Origin: an uncultured Paracoccaceae bacterium
Lineage (GTDB): Bacteria; Pseudomonadota; Alphaproteobacteria; Rhodobacterales; Rhodobacteraceae
Assembly: GCA_947503965.1 (NCBI GenBank)
Contig: CANNFU010000018.1
Span: forward strand, 1 to 36,087
Length of the DNA: 36,087 bases
Direction: 5' to 3'
The notes under the pieces were generated by a model, which saw only the letters and a list, made by a program, of their open reading frames with translations, made no database searches and was not told the origin of the DNA. The translations under genes and the position numbers were made by a program. The number at the start of each line of letters is the position of its first letter. The stretch's first letter is position 1. Of this stretch, positions 22,101 through 30,624 are shown piece by piece.

Positions 22101-22652
22101 CTAGTTTGGTAGGTCTTGTCCGGTGACGTAGGAAAAGGACGCCCGAACAAGCCTGATCACGACCTCCAATTCCATTTCGGTCTGAGGTGTGTAGATCATC
22201 ACGAAGCCTGCCAAGCTCTCGCGCTTTGTGGCCCAGGGATGCGGCGTTGCCCAACCCGCAGATACGGCAGCCCGTGCAAGGTCTGGCTCCAACGATGCAT
22301 GCAGACTGCCATCAGGATGCAGATGCGCAAACTCGCGGCCTCCGACAATTGCGTCTGGATTTGCCAAGTCAATATCGCTGGTAAGTTGAAAACCGACGGC
22401 GCCGGGAAGTGACACCCTCGTGGGGCCAAGCTCAACACCTGGCAGCTCACTGACACTTTGAAGCAAAGCATCCGAAAGACCTCGGTCTGCTTTGATACTA
22501 CCTAGTTGGACGTGCGGAATACCACTTGTCGTCTCGGGCCGTTCCGCATCTCTGGTCGGAAGTTCGATGTTGTTAGCGACTGCTGGTGTGCAAACCAGCA
22601 CAAAGCATATTGCGGCTGAAACTCTCGAAAGCGTGGCCATTGGTATCCCCAT
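22101..22652 (-). CDS. Exported luciferase-domain protein
   Basis: A 183-aa exported protein. A signal peptide ends near CTPAVA. The C-terminal half matches the small luciferase-type domain pattern: GGREFAHLHPDGSLHASLEP, then AVSAGWATPHPWA and GFVMIYTPQTEMELEVVIRL. The histidines in HLHPDGSLH are a likely functional site, but no reaction is established for the family and this is not a light-emitting enzyme. The start may be the ATG at 22652 or the one four codons later at 22640. It lies between an NTF2-fold gene and the ferric-reductase-like gene, with short gaps. Confidence 0.75.
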   Translation of the reverse strand: MGIPMATLSRVSAAICFVLVCTPAVANNIELPTRDAERPETTSGIPHVQLGSIKADRGLSDALLQSVSELPGVELGPTRVSLPGAVGFQLTSDIDLANPDAIVGGREFAHLHPDGSLHASLEPDLARAAVSAGWATPHPWATKRESLAGFVMIYTPQTEMELEVVIRLVRASFSYVTGQDLPN

Positions 22653-22719
22653 CTGCTGTTGGCGCTCATGGCGCGGGGCGGCTCGCGCCGTCCCACGGCC
22701 TCAATAAGGGTGGTGGCAA

Positions 22720-23211
22720 TCAGCCGTTGTAGGCTTGGCTGACGGCATAGCTGTCTTCGAACCAGTTCCACAGAACGACTTTGCCATCCCGCACTTTGGC
22801 CCGCAGGGCAAAGGTGAAATCACCGATCTCTTTGCCCGAATGTGTGGTGATGCCGTTCATGTCGCCAAAGACTGCGACGGTATCACCAGACGCCAAGACG
22901 TCCGTATTTTCCCATTTCGTTGTTTGGAAGTTCTGACCAAAGATTCCGAGGAATGTTAGAATTTCATCCTTGCCATTCCATGGTCCAATCCAGGGGATGT
23001 TGCTGTCCCCCTCGTTGTGCCAGACCATATCGTCGTCCATCAGCGCAATGAGCGTGTCCATATCGCCAGATCCCATTGCCCCCATAAGAGCCATGACAGT
23101 ATCCAGTGTCGCCTGGCTTGTGTCGTCAAGTTCCTGTGCGCTCGCGTGGTTCGCCAATGTCATGGCGATTGCACCGGCGACAGATGCCTTCAAAACAGTC
23201 CTACGTTGCAT
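22720..23211 (-). CDS. Exported SnoaL/NTF2-fold protein
   Basis: A 163-aa protein. MQRRTVLKASVAGAIAMTLA is a Tat- or Sec-type signal, cleaved near ASAQE. The mature part is a single NTF2-like cone with typical SnoaL segments: MGAMGSGDMDTLIALMDDDM, VWHNEGDSNIPWIGPWNGKD and VLWNWFEDSYAVSQAY. The fold serves isomerases, cyclases and small-ligand binding; no catalytic role can be fixed. ATG 23211 follows GAGGAG. It sits 55 bp downstream of a second NTF2-fold gene. Confidence 0.8.
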   Translation of the reverse strand: MQRRTVLKASVAGAIAMTLANHASAQELDDTSQATLDTVMALMGAMGSGDMDTLIALMDDDMVWHNEGDSNIPWIGPWNGKDEILTFLGIFGQNFQTTKWENTDVLASGDTVAVFGDMNGITTHSGKEIGDFTFALRAKVRDGKVVLWNWFEDSYAVSQAYNG

Positions 23212-23266
23212 ATCGTTCTCCTCAAATGAATTGGCGCACCGATTGCCGATGCGCCAAGGTTTGTGA

Positions 23267-23746
23267 CTACTTGCCTGCGAGCTGCTGCAACCCGGTGGCC
23301 CAATCCTCGACGTGGTAGGTGCGAATGATCTTGCCGTCGTCGAGCTGGTGAATGTCGATTGTCATGATGTCAAAGCTTCGGCCTTGACCATCAACGCCAA
23401 AGAAGGGGGCAACAGGTGTGCCAGTCGCACGGCTGCGCACAATCACTGTGTCGCCGTCCTCGTGCATGTCTTGAACAGCCCAGTCCAGATCAGGCATCAG
23501 TTGGGCAAACCCACCCATCTGGCCGAGAAAGCCGTCGCGGCCTTCGTTTTCGCCGGAATAATTGCCGATGCTTTCCCAGTCTTCCGACGTCGCATTGCGG
23601 AATGCCTCGGCCAGTTCAACGTTACCCGGATCGCTCAGCAGGTCATAAAATACCGAGACAGTTTCCTTGTTGTCTGCAAGTGCAGCTGTGCCGGATGCCG
23701 CGACAACGGCCAAGGATGCGGCGCCAATGAGGTTCTTAAAAGTCAT
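23267..23746 (-). CDS. Exported SnoaL-like / ester-cyclase-type protein
   Basis: A 159-aa protein and first gene of the four-gene minus-strand set. The ATG at 23746 is chosen because GGAGGA lies 7 bp upstream and a good signal peptide follows (MTFKNLIGAASLAVVAASGT, cleaved near ALA-DN). The mature part is a SnoaL-like NTF2 fold with the segment MGGFAQLMPDLDWAVQDMHE, then VIVRSRATGTPVAPFFGV, and ending IIRTYHVEDWATGLQQL, close to the ester cyclase pattern. A periplasmic location is unusual for this mostly cytoplasmic family. It is divergent from a LysR gene. Confidence 0.82.
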   Translation of the reverse strand: MTFKNLIGAASLAVVAASGTAALADNKETVSVFYDLLSDPGNVELAEAFRNATSEDWESIGNYSGENEGRDGFLGQMGGFAQLMPDLDWAVQDMHEDGDTVIVRSRATGTPVAPFFGVDGQGRSFDIMTIDIHQLDDGKIIRTYHVEDWATGLQQLAGK

Positions 23747-23868
23747 GATTAGTCCTCCAAAATCTGGTTCCGAGGCCACATCACGGCCCCCACACAACTC
23801 ACATACCGCTTGAGTCTGTTCTCAATAATTGGGTATTTGCAGATGGAACTGATCGGCTGAGGTGAACA

Positions 23869-24753
23869 ATGATTGAGAAACTTCGTAGCATTGCGATCTT
23901 TGCAACGGTTGTGGATCAGGGGTCTTTTCGTGGCGCAGCACAGCATCTTGGTCTTGCGCCGTCGCGTGTCAGCGAAGTCGTTTCGCAGCTTGAGGCAGAG
24001 CTTGGCGTGACGTTGCTCTACCGGACGACGCGGCAACTGTCGCTCACCCACGAAGGGCGCCTTCTGCATCAAAAAGCGCAAGATATGTTGGCCGCGGCCG
24101 AGTTGGGACTCGATCAGATCAGCCCAACATCTCGCGTTCCAACCGGCTCTTTGAGGGTGTCTGCGCCCGCTTTCATATCTCAAACACGGTTGATGGAAAC
24201 CTTTGCCATATTCGCGCGTGAACATCCTCAAGTGGATATAGATTTCCAATTTTCGGATCGCCGAGCAGATATCATCAAAGATGGGTTTGATATCGCGATC
24301 AGAGCTGGTTGGCTGGAAGACAGCGAACTCCTGTCGCGCACCATTGGAAACACCGACAGGTTTTTGGTGGCCAGTCCAGAATACGCGGGCTCCAGAACCG
24401 TTCCCAGACAACCGAGCGACCTTGAAGACTGGGATTGGATCAGGTTTGCCATGCGGCCTGATCAGACTGATATGACGTCCAACGACGGTACAGTTGCTTC
24501 GGTTGTCGGGACTTCGAATGTAACTGTGAATTCTGCCGAAGCTCTGTATGAGTTTGCGGTGCGGGGGCTTGGCGTTACTGCGATCCCTGAGCATCTTGCG
24601 TGCCGGGGGTTTGATCGGGGCGACCTGGTACACGTTCTCCCCGAATGGAAGCTTCAACCATTGGGGCTCTACGCTGTGTGGCCGAACCAGTCTCGCCGTG
24701 AGAATCTGACGACGTTGTTTGTGCGGTTTTTGGTGGGCAATGGAAAAGCATGA
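23869..24753 (+). CDS. LysR family regulator
   Basis: A 294-aa LysR-type regulator. The winged helix is at about 1-60 (VVDQGSFRGAAQHLGLAPSR, VSEVVSQLEAELGVTLLYRT) and the type 2 periplasmic-like sensor domain at about 90-290 (ITPTS-like linker, VDIDFQFSDRRADIIKDGFD, GVTAIPEHLA). It belongs to the branch that typically controls divergent oxidoreductase genes. GAGGTG precedes the ATG. The 122-bp gap to the divergent SnoaL operon should contain its binding site. Confidence 0.9.
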   Translation: MIEKLRSIAIFATVVDQGSFRGAAQHLGLAPSRVSEVVSQLEAELGVTLLYRTTRQLSLTHEGRLLHQKAQDMLAAAELGLDQISPTSRVPTGSLRVSAPAFISQTRLMETFAIFAREHPQVDIDFQFSDRRADIIKDGFDIAIRAGWLEDSELLSRTIGNTDRFLVASPEYAGSRTVPRQPSDLEDWDWIRFAMRPDQTDMTSNDGTVASVVGTSNVTVNSAEALYEFAVRGLGVTAIPEHLACRGFDRGDLVHVLPEWKLQPLGLYAVWPNQSRRENLTTLFVRFLVGNGKA

Positions 24754-24830
24754 TCGCGTTTCTTGCCATGATTGGCAGACGCGATTGAGGCAAAGACCGC
24801 GCGAACTCAGTGTTCGCACAGCCAACGACA

Positions 24831-25247
24831 TCAGCGCTCTACACTCTCGACGATGCCGCCTTGAAACAGGTTCCGCTGATCATCAGTTCCGTATCCAATC
24901 AGCCCAGTCGATGCCATGATGTTTTCATTGAAGTCGAAAACCAGTGTGATGAAGTCCGGCCGGTCCGCCTGATCCCCGCTGACAAGAAATACTCCGTCGG
25001 CCATTTCCCGTGAGCGGTAGGATATGTCCTTTGCCGAATTGCCCGCACGTCGGCCCCGGACCCATTCATAGTTGGCCAAACCATCTTCAAACGTCAGAAC
25101 CATGGCTGCCCCATTGGCCGTGTAGGACCAATTGATCGTCGTGCCGTCAAGAACGTGTTCGTCCGCAGCCTCTTGAGCAGTGGCCACGGATACGCCGCCA
25201 AACAGCAGCGTCGCGGCCGCAATCGTCGTCAACGTTCTGAAACCCAT
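24831..25247 (-). CDS. Exported MoaF-like protein, copy 2
   Basis: A 138-aa exported protein beginning at ATG 25247 (MGFRTLTTIAAATLLFGGVS, cleaved near ATAQE). The mature domain follows a MoaF-related lipocalin-like pattern: LDGTTINWSYTANGAAMVLT, NYEWVRGRRAGNS, DISYRSREMADGVFLVSGDQ and DFITLVFDFNENI. It is a paralogue of the gene immediately upstream (25249-25662). Both share HxLDG, the Y-x-W-x-x-GR-x-AGN block and the C-terminal FQGGIVE. The ATG starts one base after the upstream stop, so the pair is translationally coupled. Despite the name, no link to molybdenum is visible. Confidence 0.75.
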   Translation of the reverse strand: MGFRTLTTIAAATLLFGGVSVATAQEAADEHVLDGTTINWSYTANGAAMVLTFEDGLANYEWVRGRRAGNSAKDISYRSREMADGVFLVSGDQADRPDFITLVFDFNENIMASTGLIGYGTDDQRNLFQGGIVESVER

Positions 25248-25248
25248 G

Positions 25249-25662
25249 TCAGTTCCCCACCACATGTTCGATGACGCCGCCCTGGAAGCCAAAGAAGGGG
25301 GTTTCTGCACCGTATCTTGCAAGAACTGAGACTGAGCTGGTGTTGGACTTGAAGTTGTAGACCATGGTGACAAAGGTTTGGCTCGCTGGTTCGTTCCAAC
25401 CCACAAGGTAGATGTCTGTGTCGATCTTCTGCGACTTGTACGGGACAGTTACCGTTGGGTTGCCTGCCTGCCGCCCCACGGTCCAGCTATAGATCACCTC
25501 TCCATCCGCAAAGGCGATGTCCGCTGCGTCTGCATTTTGATTTTGGAACGTGAAGCTCACGCCATCCAGCAAGTGTTCGTCTCGATCAATACTCGTTGCC
25601 TCTTGAGAAAGCGCTGGTGTAGCCAACGATGCCAAGAGCAGGACAAAGGCGAGTTTCTTCAT
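25249..25662 (-). CDS. Exported MoaF-like protein, copy 1
   Basis: A 137-aa exported protein. Signal peptide MKKLAFVLLLASLATPALSQ. The mature part has HLLDGVSFTFQNQNADAADI, VIYSWTVGRQAGNPTVTVPY, DIYLVGWNEPASQTFVTMVY and FFGFQGGVIEHV. It is the better match of the two copies to the MoaF-related domain, with the WNEP and TMVYNF segments. GGAGGATAT precedes the ATG at 25662. The divergent TetR gene is 151 bp away. Role unknown; a lipocalin-like small-molecule-binding barrel is the best guess. Confidence 0.78.
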   Translation of the reverse strand: MKKLAFVLLLASLATPALSQEATSIDRDEHLLDGVSFTFQNQNADAADIAFADGEVIYSWTVGRQAGNPTVTVPYKSQKIDTDIYLVGWNEPASQTFVTMVYNFKSNTSSVSVLARYGAETPFFGFQGGVIEHVVGN

Positions 25663-25754
25663 GGGATATCCTCCGGTCGAAAATTACTGTCGGAAAAGCG
25701 GACAACTCGACTGCTGGGAGATAGGCAGCGCATTGTGCGGCGCTTGTTGCTATA

Positions 25755-25775
25755 ACTTGTCTTTAGTACACAAGT
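25755..25775. promoter_or_regulatory. Palindrome between moaF-like pair and tetR
   Basis: ACTTGT (25755-25760) and ACAAGT (25770-25775) form a perfect inverted repeat with a 9-bp spacer in the divergent promoter region, 38 bp before the TetR start. Its position and size fit a TetR operator. Confidence 0.55.
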
Positions 25776-25813
25776 CACAACTATGCAACAAAATGTTCTA
25801 TAAGATCTGATCA

Positions 25814-26404
25814 ATGAAAACCACTGAAGATCCGCGCTACATCGCAACCCGAAATCTGGCTCTGGATGCAGCTTTCAAAATATTCCATTCCGAAAGCGTC
25901 CTTGCGGTTACCCATGCCTCAGTGAGTGCGGAAACGGGGATTTCCCGCAGCACGCTGTACCGTCACTGGCCGCATGTTGAACAACTTCGCAAAGATGCGA
26001 TGCTGCGGGTCGCACGACCACCAGTTATTGCGCCGAGGACAAATGGACCGCTCAAAGCTGATCTGAATTGGATGCTAGGGCTCTTGATGGCCGCTCTGAA
26101 TGAAACGCCTTGGGGGAAAATTGCCCCACAGATGATTGCCACGGCAGCAACTGACGAAGACGCAAAATCAGCCATCAACGGCTTCATGGCAGATCGTAAA
26201 AGAGATATGATGTCCGTCTTCGAGGCTGCCGAACAAAGGGGAGAACTCGCGCCAGATGCTCCCGTCGAGAACCTGATCGAAATGGCGATTTCTGTTCCAT
26301 ATCATCGAAAACTCGTCGCAGGACTTCCTTTGGACTACGATTGGTTAGATGGGCACATCGAAACTCTGTGCCGCTTGGCTCTGCGGCCAGGAGCTGCTGA
26401 TTGA
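25814..26404 (+). CDS. TetR family regulator
   Basis: A 196-aa regulator. The N-terminal helix-turn-helix spans about residues 10-55 (ATRNLALDAAFKIFHSESVL, then SVSAETGISRSTLYRHWP). The C-terminal ligand-binding helices include WGKIAPQMIATAATDEDAKS and PYHRKLVAGLPLDY. It resembles TetR proteins with a TetR_C_11/33-type effector domain. The divergent moaF-like pair is the obvious target, with the palindrome at 25755-25775 as the candidate site. Confidence 0.88.
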   Translation: MKTTEDPRYIATRNLALDAAFKIFHSESVLAVTHASVSAETGISRSTLYRHWPHVEQLRKDAMLRVARPPVIAPRTNGPLKADLNWMLGLLMAALNETPWGKIAPQMIATAATDEDAKSAINGFMADRKRDMMSVFEAAEQRGELAPDAPVENLIEMAISVPYHRKLVAGLPLDYDWLDGHIETLCRLALRPGAAD

Positions 26405-26440
26405 GTTGCAGTGGTGTTCGCTGTCGGCGGGCGGTCAAAG

Positions 26441-26558
26441 CGGACATAGGCGCAGCTGCAGCGAAATGGTGCTTTGTCCGCACTTTACCAGTTCGCTGGT
26501 GGCTCGAATTTGCAGTTGCAGCGAATGACTGCAAAGCGGGCTGCGACCGCAGAATTCT
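26441..26558. repeat. Two dispersed-repeat copies
   Basis: 26441-26480 matches the IS30-interrupted copy at 17768-17807 (31 of 40). 26517-26558 matches 34518-34559, sharing tgcagc, aatg, gcgggctgc and ccgcag. Both lie in the gene-free gap after tetR and look like members of one GC-rich intergenic family. Confidence 0.65.
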
Positions 26559-26886
26559 AGGTGGGTGTCGAATGTCTCTTATGGGCCGTCCCCATCCGAG
26601 CGAGACAGGGCTACGATGAAGATGCTGCGGTTGTTCCGATCGCGGCACTGAGACCTATACCGACGTGCCAGAATCTTGCTGCGTGCCCTCGCAGAAAAAA
26701 GCTCTGCCCAAAAAGATGTCAACACCAAGATGCAGCGGCAAGACCGATCGTTGGCGCAATAATGCTCCATCGATAGCACTGACCAGTTTAACGATTGCTG
26801 TATCGCGCCGGAATTTCAGTGAGCTGGAATGCCTTGAAGTTTCAGTTATGGCTCCGGTCTTTGAGCGAGACCCCCTCATAAGTCTG
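26559..26886. other. Gene-free stretch between tetR and the GlxA-type gene
   Basis: Frames of about 75 aa exist on both strands (for example 26665-26898 plus and 26655-26879 minus) but have no ribosome-binding site, no codon bias and no known domain. I see no RNA gene or terminator. It may be decayed mobile DNA. Confidence 0.3.
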
Positions 26887-27897
26887 TCAAGGTGCTAAAG
26901 ACACCAGCGCCTGCCACTTCTTTCGGTATACAGAGGCCGACATTCCGACGCGCTTTCGGAATGCAGCGCGAAAGCTTGACGGCTCCGAATACCCCACTTC
27001 GGTAGCGACCTCATCTATTGGAGCATTAGTCGTTTCCAGCAGTTGTTTAGCTTCCTCGATCCGCAGGGTTTGGACGTAGTCAACCGGAGCCTGCCCCGTC
27101 GCTTTTCTAAAGCGGCGGTGGAACCCGCGCTCGGTCAATCCGGTCAATTCGGCCATCGCGGCAACGGGGCTGGGCATGTCGTAGTGTTGTGCTGCCCAAA
27201 TCTGCGCGTCTGCGATCACCTGATCCTCATGCTGTCGGGCCGAAGTGAGTGACGCATAGCTGAGCTGTCCGTCACGATGGGTATCAATCAGATAGATCTT
27301 AGCGATCCGCCGGGCCTCGTCCCCGTTCGCGAACCGTCCAATCAGATAAAGCATCAGGTCCGCCCAAGCTGAGGCCCCACCTGCGGTCACAACGCTGTGG
27401 CCTTCCCCCGCCGGAACAAGAATGCGTTCGCGGCAGACCCTGACATCCGGGTATGCGTCATCGAGTAAGGCGGCATATGCCCAGTGTGTGGTCGCATCCT
27501 TACCGTCAAGTAGGCCTGCTTCGCCTAACAGCAACGCACCCGAGCAGACCGAACTGACAATTGCGCCGTTCGCGTGGGCCACTTTGATCCAATCGGCAAC
27601 TGGCCGCAGATCGTCCGGCAACCCCGCGTTTGGGTCGAAGTGCAGGTCGGATACGATGATGAGATCAGGCGCGGGCGCTTCTGTCAGCATCGCGTCAGGC
27701 GTGATCTTTCTGCCGTTAACATCCCAATAGGGTGCGCCGTCAGTTGTTCTGAGACTGGCATCGAATATCGGTGCGGTCGCGGGCAACCCATGCAGCATTT
27801 CCCAGTCGCGCCCTACCGATGCCAGCACATCAAGGATCGAAAATAGAACGGAGGTCCCGGCGTAGCGAGACCCGATAATCACCGTATTGATACCCAT
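26887..27897 (-). CDS. GlxA family regulator (DJ-1/PfpI plus AraC)
   Basis: A 336-aa protein. The N-terminal DJ-1/PfpI-like domain (about 5-190) has the family signature SSVCSGALLLGEAGLLDGKD followed by THWAY, with its conserved Cys in an elbow position. The C-terminal AraC-type domain (about 235-330) has two helix-turn-helix motifs (LTERGFHRRFRKATGQAPVD; IDEVATEVGYSEPSSFRAAF) ending RKRVG. GlxA-type regulators often act as activators responding to nitrogen compounds or aldehydes. GAGAGAA precedes the ATG. It is divergent from the methyltransferase operon, 138 bp away, its likely target. Confidence 0.9.
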   Translation of the reverse strand: MGINTVIIGSRYAGTSVLFSILDVLASVGRDWEMLHGLPATAPIFDASLRTTDGAPYWDVNGRKITPDAMLTEAPAPDLIIVSDLHFDPNAGLPDDLRPVADWIKVAHANGAIVSSVCSGALLLGEAGLLDGKDATTHWAYAALLDDAYPDVRVCRERILVPAGEGHSVVTAGGASAWADLMLYLIGRFANGDEARRIAKIYLIDTHRDGQLSYASLTSARQHEDQVIADAQIWAAQHYDMPSPVAAMAELTGLTERGFHRRFRKATGQAPVDYVQTLRIEEAKQLLETTNAPIDEVATEVGYSEPSSFRAAFRKRVGMSASVYRKKWQALVSLAP

Positions 27898-28035
27898 TTC
27901 TCTCTCATTCGCATCTCAAATGTCCGAAAACCACCGGTTTTGTCTTTTTTCCGTCTATCGTAGTACTGAAGGAAAGTCCATCTGTACTTCCAAAGCAGCG
28001 GCACATTCGCCCTGCATGAAACGAAGGAGTAGAAG

Positions 28036-29118
28036 ATGACCATTCAAGAACAGAATCTAACATTCGACGCCGCGAAGGCAGAGGCCTTCGCGGAACGCTT
28101 CGTCGGTACGCTGAACGAAGCTGCGCTGGCGATCATGACATCACTTGGACACCGAGCTGGCCTATTTGACGCGCTTGCGGCCAATCCCGGCCGAACGGTA
28201 GCGTCACTTGCCACAAGGGCTGAAGTGAACGCGCGTTATCTGCGAGAATGGCTTGGTGTCATGGTGACATCTGGCGTGGTCACCTATGACCCGCAGGCAG
28301 AAACATACACGCTGCCGGCTGAGAACGCGGCGTTTCTGACTCGCGCTGCCAGCCCCAACAACCTCGCTACCACAACCCAGTTCATTGGCGTTGCTGCCTC
28401 GGTCGAGGACGAAATGCTTGAGCGTTTTCGTAGTGGCGAAGGTCTTTGCTACCACCACTTCGACCGCTTCCACGAGGTGATGGCCGAAGACAGTGCCCAG
28501 CTTGTCGTTGCAAACCTGACGGACGCGATCCTGCCGATTGTCTCTGGTCTTGTTGAGCGTTTGGAGGCTGGTATCGATGTTGCTGATTTCGGCTGTGGTG
28601 CTGGAAGGGCAATGATGGCGCTGGCCCATTCATTTCCGAACAGCCGCTTTTACGGCTTCGACCTGTGTGAAGACGCCTTTGCCGAAACATCTGCTGAGGC
28701 GCGTTTTGAGGGGTTGAAGAACCTAATCTTTCACGCACGGGATTTGTCATCCGGTCATGCCGTCGGAACCTTCGATCTCGTGACGGCGTTCGACGCTGTC
28801 CATGATCAGGCTGATCCAAAGGGCTTTTTGCGTCTCGTCAGGCATTCTTTGCGAGAGGACGGGGTCTTTTTGATGCAGGACATCGGTGGTTCGCGCGATC
28901 TGGAAAAGAATGTCGAGAACCCCTTTGCACCGCTCCTCTACACCATCTCCAGCATGCATTGCACACCGATCTCGATCGGTCAGGGGGGTCCAGGATTGGG
29001 CGCGATGTGGGGTGTCGAAACTGCCCAAGAATACCTTGTCGAAACCGGTTTTGTCGCAGTCGAGACCCATCGCCTGCCGCACGATCCCATCAACGCCTAC
29101 TTTGTCGCCCGCGTCTGA
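28036..29118 (+). CDS. SAM-dependent methyltransferase with winged-helix N-terminus
   Basis: A 360-aa class I methyltransferase. The N-terminal winged-helix-like dimerisation region (about 25-110) includes AGLFDALAANPGRTVASLAT and VNARYLREWLGVMV. The SAM-binding motif I VADFGCGAGRAMMAL lies at about 182-196, followed by YGFDLCEDAF (motif II) and DLVTAFDAVHDQADPKGFLR. The layout matches Rv2258c-like and O-methyltransferase-type enzymes acting on small molecules. AAGGAG sits 8 bp before the ATG. It is first in a four-gene operon with a DUF1127 protein, a flavin monooxygenase and an exported protein. Confidence 0.88.
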   Translation: MTIQEQNLTFDAAKAEAFAERFVGTLNEAALAIMTSLGHRAGLFDALAANPGRTVASLATRAEVNARYLREWLGVMVTSGVVTYDPQAETYTLPAENAAFLTRAASPNNLATTTQFIGVAASVEDEMLERFRSGEGLCYHHFDRFHEVMAEDSAQLVVANLTDAILPIVSGLVERLEAGIDVADFGCGAGRAMMALAHSFPNSRFYGFDLCEDAFAETSAEARFEGLKNLIFHARDLSSGHAVGTFDLVTAFDAVHDQADPKGFLRLVRHSLREDGVFLMQDIGGSRDLEKNVENPFAPLLYTISSMHCTPISIGQGGPGLGAMWGVETAQEYLVETGFVAVETHRLPHDPINAYFVARV

Positions 29119-29142
29119 GCGGCACCGGAAAGGACCAATAAC

Positions 29143-29361
29143 ATGACGGTGATTTCGCCTCATTCTGACAGATCACGTAGGCGGCCACAAAGCTTCACTC
29201 GCGTCATCCTCCGCTGGATCGCGCGAGCTCAGATCAGACGCCGTGAGAGGCGTGAATTGGACGAACTGTCACGGCTATCCCCCCACTTGCTGAAGGACAT
29301 GGGCCTTGAGCGACATGCGAAGCGGCACGATCCGACGCTTCCCTCCCGCTGGCAATGGTAA
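29143..29361 (+). CDS. DUF1127 small basic protein
   Basis: A 72-aa Arg-rich protein with the DUF1127 (YjiS-like) core: RRERRELDELSRLSPHLLKD followed by MGLERH (about residues 32-57). Known alphaproteobacterial members bind RNA or modulate metabolism and stress responses. It lies 24 bp after the methyltransferase and 15 bp before the monooxygenase, with AAAGGACC upstream, so it is an operon member and not a stray gene. DUF1127 genes are usually free-standing, which makes this placement notable. Confidence 0.88.
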   Translation: MTVISPHSDRSRRRPQSFTRVILRWIARAQIRRRERRELDELSRLSPHLLKDMGLERHAKRHDPTLPSRWQW

Positions 29362-29376
29362 TCGAAAGGACAAACA

Positions 29377-30600
29377 ATGAAGACGATTGAACGTGGTAGC
29401 ACGCTGGTGATTGGTGCAGGGCTTTCCGGCCTTGCCGTCGCCCGCGCTTTGACCCATCGCGGGCTGCTAGTCACTGTGCTCGAAGCAGAAGGCCGGGTTG
29501 CGGAGCCGTGGCGGAGGCGTCATCCGGCACTCCGGCTCAATATTCACCGACGGTTTGCTGGTCTTCCTGGCCAGCCGGCTCCCAAAACGGATGGCACCTA
29601 CCTCAAACGCGACACTGTCGTGGCGCATCTGGAAGGCTACGCCGCTACTATTGGAACGCAAATTCAGTTTGGTGCCAGCGTAACTAACATCAAGCGTACC
29701 GCAAGAGGATGGCAGGTCAGCACTGGTGCAGATGTGCACGAGGCCGAAAATCTGGTCGTCGCCACCGGCCGTGACAGCATACCTTACATCCCAGATTGGT
29801 CAGGGCGGCAGGAGTATTCGGGAGAGCTGCTGCATGTGGCTGATCTTGGTGATGTGTCCCGCTTTGACGGAAAGCGTGTACTTGTTGTTGGTGCTGGGAA
29901 CTCGGGTACCGATGCGCTCAATCACCTTGCGCGTCACAAGCCAGCAAAAGTAATGGTATCGGTCCGTCATGGCCCAGCGGTGGTTCCCAAATGTATCTTT
30001 GGTCTTCCGTTGCACCGGCTGGCCCGTTTTTTTGCCATGCTTCCTGCTGGCGTATTGGATCCCGCGTTTAAACTGACCGAACGGGTTTTTCTGGGCAATC
30101 TGGGCCGCTACGGGCTTTCAAGCCATCCCGACGGTGGCGGAACACGGCTTTTGCGCGATGGCGTCGCATTTGCGGTGGATGATGGATTTGTCGCGGCCCT
30201 GAAGGCAGGGAAATTCCAGATTGTTCCCTCAGTCGAAGACTTCAGGGGCGACGCCGTTTGCCTGACCGATGGTTCTGTCCGAAGGCCAGACGTCGTAATC
30301 GCGGCAACCGGCTACCGTGCGGGCCTCGCGCCACTGCTGGGCCATCTTGATGTCCTCGATGATACCGGGCGTCCCTATCACCCAATGGGAGAGCGGGATC
30401 CGAGTATGCCTGGACTTTGGTTCGCTGGATTTAAGCCAACTTTCACTGGCTTTTTTGATGCAGCAGGTGTCACCGCCGCCCGCATTGCCAAACAAATTGT
30501 AGCCGACGCACAGCGTACACCGGCAACAGAAACGACAGCCAAGCCTCAGCGGGCTGCTGCAACTGAGCGTACTGCTGCTGCGGACGCTTCACTATCTTGA
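29377..30600 (+). CDS. Flavin-containing monooxygenase-like oxidoreductase
   Basis: A 407-aa FAD and NAD(P)H enzyme of the flavin-containing / YUCCA-like monooxygenase group. The FAD motif VIGAGLSGLA is at 11-20. The NADPH motif VVGAGNSGTDA is at 170-180, and an ATGY-type segment (VVIAATGYRAGLAPLL) follows near residue 307. A trailing Thr/Ala-rich tail of about 35 residues (TPATETTAKPQRAAATERTA) looks disordered and is unusual. AAAGGA precedes the ATG. It likely oxidises a small molecule made or methylated by the upstream enzyme; the substrate is unknown. Confidence 0.88.
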   Translation: MKTIERGSTLVIGAGLSGLAVARALTHRGLLVTVLEAEGRVAEPWRRRHPALRLNIHRRFAGLPGQPAPKTDGTYLKRDTVVAHLEGYAATIGTQIQFGASVTNIKRTARGWQVSTGADVHEAENLVVATGRDSIPYIPDWSGRQEYSGELLHVADLGDVSRFDGKRVLVVGAGNSGTDALNHLARHKPAKVMVSVRHGPAVVPKCIFGLPLHRLARFFAMLPAGVLDPAFKLTERVFLGNLGRYGLSSHPDGGGTRLLRDGVAFAVDDGFVAALKAGKFQIVPSVEDFRGDAVCLTDGSVRRPDVVIAATGYRAGLAPLLGHLDVLDDTGRPYHPMGERDPSMPGLWFAGFKPTFTGFFDAAGVTAARIAKQIVADAQRTPATETTAKPQRAAATERTAAADASLS

Positions 30601-30624
30601 AAACCATCGAAAGGATTTGATCCA

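Noticed and set aside
24831..25247. Longer start for the MoaF-like copy 2 (to 25406)
   Set aside because: The extra residues overlap the upstream paralogue and are not protein-like. The ATG at 25247 gives a clean signal peptide.
26655..26898. Overlapping frames of about 75 aa on both strands
   Set aside because: Both lack initiation signals and family features. One runs into the GlxA-type gene. Treated as non-coding.
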